Assembly: GCA_965112735.1 (NCBI GenBank)
Contig: OZ218951.1
Location: forward strand, 3,162,001 to 3,226,000
Reading direction: 5' to 3'
Length of the DNA stretch: 64,000 bases
Source: Phaeosaccion multiseriatum
Taxonomy: Eukaryota > Ochrophyta, other classes
Below are positions 1 through 9,936 of the stretch, one piece after another; the stretch's first letter is position 1; each line of letters starts with the position of its first letter. The position numbers and the translations under genes were made by a program. The notes under the pieces are model-generated. The model had not been told where the DNA came from and did not search any database. It saw only the letters and a list, made by a program, of their open reading frames with translations.

Positions 1-605
1 GCCTTCTCCTCGCCCAGCCTTACACAAGGCCAAGAGCTTCCCGCTATTGCCTTCCCCTCGCAATTTGCACAAGATCACCCTCCCTGTGCGTCGGGTCGGC
101 TTGATGGACCGTCTACACTCCTCCTCCTCCTCCTCCTCCTCCTCCTCCTCCTCCTCCTCCTCCTCCTCCTCCTCCTCCTCATCTCTCCCCGCTTTGCTCC
201 TTCCCATAGGAACGACACGTGGTGCCTCTCTCCAGGCGTGCTCATGAGGCCCTTGAAGCAGCAAACATGTCCTCGAAGCATCGCTCGCGCTGTCTACTCT
301 CCCTCCTGTCGTCGGCTCCAGGCGAGGTTTCTCGGGCTTTAGGCTTCTGGGCCGTAGCCCCCTCCAGGCTTCGGGCTTCTGGCCGCAGGCCAGCGTAGGC
401 TTCTGGCCGCAGGCCAGTGGTCAGGCTTCAGGCTTCTCAGGCTGGGAGAAAAATGGGGGACTTGGCAGGCTTTTCGCTACTTTCTGCAGGCTTCTGGCCG
501 CAGGCCAGCCGCAGGCTTCTTACTTTCGGCCGCAGGCCGCCGCGGGCTTCTGCTTTATCGGGGGCCCGAGAAACCTCGCCTGGAGCCGACTGTCGTCTTC
601 CCCTC
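1..605. other. Gene-free left edge with microsatellite and fold-back element
   Basis: No convincing gene is seen here. A CTC/GAG microsatellite occupies about 117-180, and its six-frame translations (poly-Ser, poly-Arg) are artefacts. From 311 to 590 there is an element with 27-bp terminal inverted repeats, listed separately. The rest is unique sequence 3' of the ankyrin gene, which is transcribed towards this region. Confidence 0.6.
311..590. mobile_element. MITE-like element with 27-bp terminal inverted repeats
   Basis: Bases 311-337 and 564-590 are perfect inverted complements (27 bp). They enclose about 226 bp made largely of repeated units ending in CTTCTGGCCGCAGGCCAG. That unit itself contains a short palindrome, CTGGCC-GCA-GGCCAG. 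The tetranucleotide TGTC directly flanks both ends (307-310 and 591-594), which could be a target-site duplication. No transposase is encoded, so if mobile it is non-autonomous. It might instead be a locally generated fold-back. The inverted repeat is certain; its origin is inference. Confidence 0.6.
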
Positions 606-2231
606 TCAGCTCATTTCCTCCGCCATGCTCTCCCACGTCTCGCTCCCGACACTCCAGGGCCTCTCCAGCGGCGGCATCCCCCTCTCCCTCTCGAAGGTCG
701 GGTCAGTCCTTCGCATCAGGTCCAACGCGCTTTGGGATCGGAAGAAGTCTGCTGCCGTATCTCTGAGGTGGTGCTCCATCTCGGGGCCCACTCCATTCCG
801 CCATGCCGCAGCCAAGGCCTTGTCCACCGAGGCATCGGCCGACAGGAGCTGCCGCGTAGTGCCGTGCTGATTGAAGAAGACGGCGAGAAACAGTGGGGTG
901 GCGCCGTCCGATGTCTGAGCGTCTATCGGGGATCCGGCAGAGATGAGACGAGCGACGACAGCTTCCTGCCCCATACGCACAGCAAGGTGGAGAGGTGTCG
1001 TGTTTTTCTCAATGGTCTCTGCCTCAACCTTTGCTCCCGCAGAGAGAAGTCGCTCCACCACGGCGTCGTGGCCTTCCTGAGCGGCCGCGTGAAGAGCAGT
1101 GAAGCCCTGGAGGTTGGAGGCGGAGACGTCCGCCCGTGCAGCCAAAAGTATCTTCACCACGGCGTCGTGGCCATCCCGAGCGGCCTGGTGCAGAGCAGTG
1201 GTGCCCTGGAGGTCAGAGGCGAATACGTCCGCCCGTGCAGCCAAAAGTATCTTCACCACGGCGTCGTGGCCTTCCTGAGCGGCCATGTGCAGAGCAGTGA
1301 GGCCCTGGAGGTCAGAGGCGAAGACGTCCGCCCGTGCCGCCAAAAGTATCTTCACTACCGCCAAGCTTCCTCCAAGCGCGGCCATGATGAGAGGAGTAAA
1401 GCCGCCGTTGCCCCTGGCCTCCACGTTGGCATGCTCATCGAGAAGCTGCTGCACGACGGACGCATGCCCGCACTGCGAGGCTGCACACAGTGGAGTGTGG
1501 CTGCGTTTATCAGCCCTGTCGATGTTGGCGTTGGCCCTGATGAGCCGATGCACTACTCTCCCATGCCCGCGTAGGGACGCCATGAAGAGTGGAGTCCTTC
1601 CGGTGTTGTCTGTTTTGTTCACCTCCGCGTTCACTGCAATGAGCTGCTCTACGATGGAGGTGTGCCCATTTTGAGAAGCCACCCAGATCGAAGTATTTCC
1701 CGCATTGCTAGCAGCATTGACACCGGCCCCGGCCAGAAGGAGCTGCTGCACAGTATTGAAGTGCCCTTTTTCGGCAGCCACAATCAAAGGCGTCACTCCA
1801 TCGAGATCGACCTCGTCTACACGGGCCCCGACATCCAGCAGCCGCCTCGCCACCTCGTCGTGCCCCGCCTGGCATGCCTCTATCAATGGCGTGGTCCCGT
1901 CCCGCCCTCCCCTGGTGCTGAAGGAGCCCCCCTCCTTGAGCAGAAGGTCAACGACATCCAGCCGACCGAAAATCGCAGCCCATATCATAGCCGTATATCC
2001 GTCTTCGTCGACAGGCTTCTCCAAGATCGCTTTGCCGTGCGTGGCGACGAGCTTCCTAACCAGCGCTCTCACAGTGGAGAGGCTTTCCATTCCAACCATG
2101 GCCTGATAGAGTCGTTGCATCTTGCTTGCCCATGCGTGCAGCATTCGGGGGAGAAGGCAGTGAGGGCCACAAGCAAAGGTGGGAAATGAATCGCGCTGAG
2201 TATACACACACATCTTTAAAGCGCTAAACAC
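606..2231 (-). CDS. Ankyrin-repeat protein (intronless)
   Basis: A single uninterrupted frame of 541 codons, unlike its intron-rich neighbours. From about residue 70 to 460 it is an array of roughly eleven to twelve ankyrin repeats with the usual signatures, for example DGVTPLIVAAEKGH, TGRTPLFMASLRGH and NGGFTPLIMAA. Such repeats form protein-binding scaffolds. No enzymatic, membrane or signal-peptide segment is visible. Three consecutive repeats (HDAVVKILLAARADVFASDL and near-copies, DNA about 1052-1350) are almost identical over 99-bp units, which points to recent tandem expansion. The first ATG was used; Met-30, Met-38, Met-45 or Met-48 are possible alternatives because the first 45 residues look unlike ankyrin sequence. 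The partner is unknown. The lack of introns may reflect retroposition or an ancestral single exon. Confidence 0.85.
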   Translation of the reverse strand: MFSALKMCVYTQRDSFPTFACGPHCLLPRMLHAWASKMQRLYQAMVGMESLSTVRALVRKLVATHGKAILEKPVDEDGYTAMIWAAIFGRLDVVDLLLKEGGSFSTRGGRDGTTPLIEACQAGHDEVARRLLDVGARVDEVDLDGVTPLIVAAEKGHFNTVQQLLLAGAGVNAASNAGNTSIWVASQNGHTSIVEQLIAVNAEVNKTDNTGRTPLFMASLRGHGRVVHRLIRANANIDRADKRSHTPLCAASQCGHASVVQQLLDEHANVEARGNGGFTPLIMAALGGSLAVVKILLAARADVFASDLQGLTALHMAAQEGHDAVVKILLAARADVFASDLQGTTALHQAARDGHDAVVKILLAARADVSASNLQGFTALHAAAQEGHDAVVERLLSAGAKVEAETIEKNTTPLHLAVRMGQEAVVARLISAGSPIDAQTSDGATPLFLAVFFNQHGTTRQLLSADASVDKALAAAWRNGVGPEMEHHLRDTAADFFRSQSALDLMRRTDPTFERERGMPPLERPWSVGSETWESMAEEMS

Positions 2232-3108
2232 TCCTCCGACACGTTGTCATTCGCTTACACCGGGCCCGTTCCCGTCCGGCAGACTCATTCCGGCTCGTTA
2301 TCCTCACATTATCCACCTTGCTCCTGCGACGGGTCACCGAGCAAGCCCCTGCTGTGCCTTACCTCAGATGCTCTGGCCGGCTGCGGCATGGTGAGGATAT
2401 TTACCTGTCGTTCCCCAGACTCTATCAGGAGAGGGCGAGAGCGGGGGGAAGAAAATCGGGGGAACCAAGCGCAGGCGATGCCCTTCCCCCTCAAGCGTGT
2501 CACACGAAGAGTGTCAGGGTAGGTCTTCCTTTGATCGAAAGGGGAAAGGAGCAATGGCCCAGGGGGGGAGTCCTTTTCTTCCTTCACCTCAATTCTCACG
2601 CCACAAAGGAAGGAAGGAGGTGTGTTATGTAGGGTGTATGTGTGTATGTGTGCTTGTGTGTGATACATGTGCAAATACTGCTACCCCAAAGAAAGGTGCA
2701 GGGCAGCACGTGTCCAACCGCAATGGATGGCACCCAATGGCACTACCCCCTTCCCCTCTTCCTCGCTCTCTCTCTTATCCTCTCTCACACACAGACCACA
2801 GCACATCTTTCTCTCTCTCTGTGTGCGTTTTTGTGTCCCTCTGTGTCTCGTCCTCTCTCTCCCTCAATCTCTCAGTTCCTCTGTCACTGAGTGTGTATGT
2901 TGCTTCCTCTCTCTACCTCTTTCTCTGTATACCTATTTCTGTCTCTCATCCTAAATCTTGTGCCTCCCCCTTGGTCTCTCACGCTCTCTCTGAGGAGGAG
3001 AGAGACAGAGAGAGGTTGGGAATTGATGGAGAGAAAGAGAGCCACTCAGACCGCCTGGTAGTCTAACGCGCCGCGGCTCCGGATGGTATACAGGAGCGCC
3101 GTCATCTG

Positions 3109-3142
<34 letters not shown>

Positions 3143-3327
3143 AAAGGAGGCAGAGGATGGCAGTGAATGGGTGAGAGAGTCAAAAGGAGGCACAGAATGG
3201 CAGTGGATGGGTGAGGGAGAGTCAAAAGGAGGCAGAGGATGGCAGTGGATGGGTGAGGGAGAGTCAAAAGCAGGCAGAGGATGGCAGTGGATGCGTGAGA
3301 GGGAGAGAGAGTCAAAAAGAGGCAGAA
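2232..3327. other. Spacer between genes 1 and 2 with simple repeats
   Basis: This holds the putative promoter side of the ankyrin gene (2232-2520). CT-rich sequence follows at 2745-3000, then a GA microsatellite at 3111-3140. Next are four to five copies of a roughly 40-bp unit carrying GGCAGTGGATGGGTGAGAGAG (3140-3310), followed by the start of an AACC/GGTT repeat. No gene with supporting features is visible. Confidence 0.5.
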
Positions 3328-6300
3328 CTAACCAACCAACCAACCAAACCAACCAACCAACCAACCAACCAACCAACCAACCAACCAACCACCCATCCAA
3401 CGTACCGATATAACGAGGGCCGCGAAGGCACCAAAATTAAAGTATGTGCCCCATCCGCTGTTCGTGACGCTACTGCTGAGATCAAGACCCGTTGCCTCAA
3501 GTTCCTCATTGCCCTCTTGCTCTTGCTGTTTCTTTCGCTGCTCCTCCTGCTGCCCCCCGGGATAGGCCCCTGGGCGGCTCATCTGCCGGGCCTCTGAGCC
3601 GCCAGGGGTAAGGTCGTTGATGGAGATTCCGCAGAGCTCTTCGAACTTGTAACCGTAATTGGCGACCGTTAGGTCCTGGAGGGGAGGGAGGGAGGGAGGG
3701 AGGGAGGGAGGGTGGGAGGGAGGGAGGGAGGGAGGGGAAGGGAGGGGAGGGAGGGAGGGAGGGAGGGAGGGAGGGGAAGGGGCGGGAGGGAGGGGAGGGA
3801 GGGAGGGGAGGGAGGGAGGGAGGGAGGGAGGGAAGGGAGGGAGGGAAGAGGTTTGAGGGAGGAGGTTTGAGAGAGCGGAATGATACATTAGAGCTCCTGA
3901 CTGAAGGGGATAAGCCAAGGAGGACAGCAGCTCCTTCTCTCCCTCCCTCTGCCCCGCTCTCCCTCACCCCCACCCCTCCTCTCCTCTCCTCCCTTCCCTC
4001 CCTCCCTCCCTCCCTCCCTCCCTCCTCACCTCCAGGTCGGGAAACCAGCCTTTCCTCCATGCGTCAAGGTAGGACCACCTCGGCTCGTCGGCCTTGAAGT
4101 TCCAAAAGTACTGCCCCAGCACAACATGGTCGAACACACTCATTTTCGCTAGAGCAAGGTCGGACATAAACTCGTCCTGCCAGTGTCAAACAGATGGCAG
4201 TGGATGGGGAGGAGGGGATGGCAGTGGAGGGGGCAAGGTTAGGCATGAACTCGTCCTGGGGGATGGCAGGGGATGGCGAGGAGAGGGTTTCGCAGTGGAA
4301 TCCCAGTGGGTTAGGAAGCGACATGGACAGCAGTCGTGGGGGCTCTCGAGGTTCACAAAACTGGAAATCAGAACTGGAAACGACTGAAGCTGAAACTGAA
4401 ACTACCATCACCACGGCAAGTACTAAGTACCTCTTCCTCCCAGGCCTTTCCGGTGGGACATTGACCGTACACAGGACCGCTGTCGCCTCCCGTGCCTCTT
4501 GGGTATTGGTACCCCAAGGAGGGGTCAGGCGTGCTGCCTGGGATGCCTTCCACGTAGGGGGGAGGGCAGTCCTTCATCTGAGGGGCGAGAGGGAGGGAGG
4601 GAGGGAGGGAGGAGGGAGGGAGGAGGGAGGGAGGGGGGAGGGGGGAGGGAGGGAGGAGGGAGGGAGGGAGGGAGGGAGGGAGGGAGGGAGGGAGGGAGGG
4701 AGGGAGGGAGGGAGGGAGGGAGGGAGGGAGGGAGGGAGGGAGGGAGGGAGGGAGGGAGGGAGGGAGGGAGGGAGGGAGGGAGGGAGGGAGGGAGGGAGGG
4801 AGGCAGGGAGGGAGGGAGGGAGGGAGGGAGGGGGGAGGGAGTCATGGAGTCCAGAGTTGGTCCATCTAGTCAGTCAGTGAGCCTGTCAGGCAGTGCTTGA
4901 TGGCAGTCAGTGAGCCTGTCAGTACAGTACAAGGTGTCAGGCAGTAGATCGTATCTGTACAGGACATGGGTGTCCAATACCCTATAACCCTACCTGGCAC
5001 TTGACGAGGGGATATCCCGGCAGGGAGTCCTGAAAGCCGTTGAGCCACATGGCGCAATTGTCAGTAGCGAGGGACCACTCCCCCACAATGACGGGGATCT
5101 TGGCGTTACGGTAGGCAAGCAGGAAGCGCTCGTTGCACGCCCCTTGGATGAAGCTCTCCTGCTCCGAGGGGCCCCACCACGCCTTTTTTGTTTTTCACAG
5201 ATGGTAGTGGATGGGTGGATGGATGGCATTGGATGGCATTGGATGGCAGTGGGTAGCAGTGGGGTGGGTGTTAGTGGGTAGTGAGTGGGTGGCAGTAGGT
5301 TGCAAGTGATGGAAGTGGGTAGCAGTGGATGGTAGTGGATGGTAGAGGATGGTAGAGGATGTTAGATGGCAGTGGGTGGTGGGTGGGTGGCAGTGGATGA
5401 GAGTCGATGACCCTGCCCTTCAACATGGAGCCCCACCACGCCTGTCACACATGGCCGATGGATGGCAGTGCATGGTAGATGGCACAACTACTCAACTACT
5501 TTCGTCTTCGTGGGTAGCTGTCAATCAACGAAGAGCTTTATGTGGATTGCGCTCCTCCTGCCAACCCTTCTTATCCCCTCCTCTCCTCCCTTCTTCCTTC
5601 CTCCCTTCTCCCCTCCCCCACTCCCAAACCCTCCAACCCCCCCCATCTTCCTCCCTCCTCCTCCCTCCTCCTCCCTTCACCTGGTACATGTGTGTGTCCA
5701 AGGCGACGTGTTGGCAGCCGATAAAGTTGGAGGAGAACACGGGATGGAGAGCCGCAAACGCGTCGTGGAACACATACAGCCACTGCGGCTGGTGTTGCTG
5801 GGGGTAGAAGGGGATGGAGAGGGGGTGAGGGTTCAGGTTAAGGTTAAGAAGGGGATGGAGAAGATGGAGATGAGAGGATGGAGAGGAGGGAATGGAGAGG
5901 GGGTCAGGGTTCAGGTTAGGAGCAGCCACCCGGCCTGCTGGGGGCAAAGGAGAGAGGCAGGGGGGGAGGGGGGGGAGGAGGGGATGGGGGGGGGGGGGGG
6001 GGTATGTGTGTGTGTCTCTCTCTGTCCCTCTCGCTCTTTCTCTCTTTCACTCTCTCTCCCTGTCTTTAAAACACTCGATTTGCGTAAGCATCGCCCAAAT
6101 CGCCCCCAATAAACTATTTGCACGAACTCCGCAAAATGACGCTGGGAGAAGCGCTGTAGCTCTTCGTGTAACTCTTTGAGATGCCTACCGACACATAGTT
6201 TTTACCGCTTTTTCCCTTCCCTACTTGTCAGCATTTCTGCAAGAGCACTCCCCCTTGCCGCCCGACCTCTAAAAATCGGGCAATTTGGGCGATTCTTACG

Positions 6301-7501
6301 CAAATCGAGTGTTAAGCATGCAAAGGGGGCTATACCTGCCCATAGTAAACCCACATCCTGCCCATATGCCTGTCCACGTACCCGCATCATCATACTGTAG
6401 GCGAGCCAGTTGAAGAGGGAGAGCGCGTGAGGGGGAGTATCGTTCCAAGGCTGTGGGGGAGGGGCGGCAGGGGTTGGGAGGTGGGAAGGAAGACAGGCAA
6501 AGGAAGGATGGGTGGGAGGGACAAGAGAGAGAGGGGGAGAGGGAAAGGAAAGGAGGGGAGAGGAAGGGAGAGAGAGAGAAACGCGTAAATATGAGTGTGA
6601 GGAGCGCAAAAGGAGAAAGGAGGGACTGACCTCGTTGATTGGGTGACTGACTGACTGACTGACTGACTGGCAGACTGACTGATCGACTGATAGACTGACT
6701 GACTGAATGAATGACTGACTGACTGACTGACTGATTGACTGATAGACTGACTGATTGACTGAGTGAGAGTGAGTGACTGACTAACCTCGTTGAGGCTCTC
6801 GACGCCGAGGATGGCGGGGTGGTTTTTGTAGCGAATCATTATCTCCTTCAGCACCTGGCACGCATATTCATCACGCATCACGGGATAGAGAGAGAGACGG
6901 AGAGAGAGAGAGACGGAGAGAGAGAGAGAGAAAGAGAGAGAAGGAGACGGAGAGAGAGAGAAAGAGAGAGAGGAAGAGAAAGAGAGAGAGAGAATTAGGC
7001 TACTTGTTCAGTGACCTCCACTTTCAATAGTGTCGATCATGTCGACCATATCGAAGTACAATGTCGACATCCTATACGATACGTCGAATATATCATCACC
7101 TGCAGAGAGTGCTTGAAGTGACCAAAGTCGAAGGAGGTGTATCGTTTTGCCTCGAGGGAGAAGTCGCCGAGCCAGTGCGCCGCCCGAGTCTCCCAGTGAG
7201 TGAAGCTGAGGACAGGGGAGGGGTCGGGAGGAAGACGTTCAACCATGAGTAAAGGGGGAGAGAAGGTCAAAGCCTCCAGAGAGAGAACAACAGCGAAGCA
7301 TCATCACGTGCGCGTGCGTGCGTGTTACCGGCCGCACTGCACTGTGCCTTCCGTGGTGCCTTCCGTGGTGCCTTCCGTGGAGTCTCAACTTACGAGTAGT
7401 TGTTGTTCCAGCTTGTTTCCTTCGCCTGTCCGCCATTGTCAAAGCCTGCAGTAGCAGTAGTGGAAGGAGTAGTAGCAGTAGAGTAGTAGTAGAAAAAGGA
7501 G

Positions 7502-7558
<57 letters not shown>

Positions 7559-7652
7559 CAGCAGTAGTAGCAGCAGTAGTAGTAGTAGGGCAGGAATGGG
7601 AGTAGTTGTTGTGGTGGAGTAGCAGCAGTAGTAGTAGCAGTAGTAGTAGTAA

Positions 7653-7688
<36 letters not shown>

Positions 7689-7848
7689 AGGTAGTAGTAG
7701 TAGTAGTAGTAGTAGGGCGGGAATGGGAGTAGTTGTTGTGGTGGAGTAGTGGTTGAGGGGTAGTTAAGTAAGAAGCTTCTTCCAGACTACGCCTAACTGA
7801 GAGAAGCAGTCAGTCAATGGGTGCGTGAGCGCGAGGGGAGTCTGTCTG

Positions 7849-7884
<36 letters not shown>

Positions 7885-7896
7885 GTCTGTCTGTCC

Positions 7897-7927
<31 letters not shown>

Positions 7928-9884
7928 AATCTATCTGTGCATACCATTCTGTCCTCCGGGGGCCGTGTGCACGTCGATTAACACTTGCATCTGAGGCGGG
8001 AGAAGAAGGGGCAGAGGACAAGGAGGGTAAGCAGGAGGAAGAAGAAGGGGAGGAGGAGGAGGAGGAGGAGGCGGAGGAGGAGGAGGAGGAGGAGGAGGAG
8101 GAGGAAGAGGAGGAGGAGGAGGAGGAGGAGGAGGAGGAGGAAGAGGAGGAGGAGGAGGAGGAGGAGGAGGAGGAGGAGGAGGGGGCCTGCGCACTACTCT
8201 CTCTTGATATCTCGATACTCGATATCTCGATACTCGATATCTCGATACTCGATATCTCGATTACTTGATATCTCGATACTACTCACGTTGTACTTGACCG
8301 CAAGCTCGAGCAGCCTGTCGAACTGCTCCAGTGCCCCCTCCGTGCAGCCCACATAGGGCCCCCAGGGCTTGAACATGTAGTCACCCACGGGCACGCGCAG
8401 ATCCGTGATACCTACAGCAGTTGGTGATGCAGGAGCAGCAGCAGAGGTATCAGCATCAGCAGCACAGCAGCAGCAGCAGCAGCAGCATCAGCATCAGCCT
8501 GCCCCTCTTTCCCTCTCCTTCTCTTTCTCTCTCTCTCCCTCTCCCCCCCTGTCTCTCCCGCCCCCTCTCTCTCCGTCTCTCCCTCTCTCTCCCTTGCCTA
8601 CTCACTGGCATCCCATTCTCTCTCTTTCTCTCTCCCACTTCCCCCCCCTCCCTCCTTCTCCCACTCTCTCCCTCTCTCCCCCGCCCCTCTCTCCCACTCC
8701 CCTCCCTCTCTCCCCCGCCCCTCTCTCCTGCTCCCACTCTCTCTGTCTCCCCCCCCCCCCTCCCCCCCCCCTCTCCCCCTCTCTCCCCTGGCTACTCACC
8801 GGCAGCTGCCAGGTCCTTAATGTCTTCCTCCTTGAGCCAAGCGTCCCAATGCAGCCTCAGTTGACGATTGCCCTCCTCAGGACCCTGGGCACAGAGGGAC
8901 GGAGGGAGGGAGAGGGAGGGAGAGCGAGAGAGAGAGAGAGATGGAGGGAGAGAGTGAGAGAGGGAGAGAGGGAGAGAGGTACGAAGGGAAAGAGACAGCG
9001 AAAGAGGGAGAGAGAGTGAGAGAGTGCTACTTCCGTGCATTCTACTCTGCACCAAAAGGTCAGCAAGACAGACATACGCAGCTCTCGCGGCGCCACTCAC
9101 GGACTCATGGTACTCACTCACTCACTTTACTCACTCGCTCACTCACTCACTCACTCACTCACAGATCCACTTTACTCACTCACAGATCCACTTTACTCAC
9201 TCACTCACTCACTCACTCACTCGCTCACTCACACACTCACAGACCCATTTACTCTCTCACTCACTCACTCACTTGCCTACTAACTAACTCACTCACTCAT
9301 TCACTCACTCACCAGTGCCTCGCAAAAGGAGTAGGGGTCCATCCCAATCTGTCCAGTGCCCCACGTGCGCACACGCACACACACACACACAAACCCACAT
9401 ACACACACACACACACACCGCCACGACAGAGAAGAGGCCATTGAGCACATACAGTGCAGAGGAGGGCAGCAGCAGCAGTTGGTGATACAGCAGCAGGAGG
9501 GGACGTTAGGGGGGGGGGGTGGGGTGAGGCGGGGTGGAGTGGTGGGGAGGGGTGAATGCCAGCCTGAGCAGCGTCCGAACGAAGGAAGGAACGAATGAAT
9601 GAATGAATGAAGGAAGGAAGGAAGGAAGGAAGGAAGGAAGGAAGGAAGGAAGGAAGGAAGGAAGGGAGGGAGCGCTCCCACACTGCACTCGCTGCTTTAC
9701 GCTTGCCCCAAAGGAAAGCAAGGGACGCCTCTCCAATGCCATCCACTGCCATCCATGGCCATCCCCATGCGGTGCCTCACCTTCGTAGGGTCCACGCTCT
9801 CCTCGTCTTTGCTCAGGAATTGCATAAAGAGCGTGGGTGTGATCCACGGCTGACCGTCCACAACACGCACACACACACACACAT

Positions 9885-9936
<52 letters not shown>

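Noticed and set aside
3171-3413. Short open frames with repeated GEGESKGG and TNQPTNQP
   Set aside because: They are translations of the GGCAGTGGATGG and AACC arrays. The coding sense of the AACC region is the minus-strand GH5 tail.
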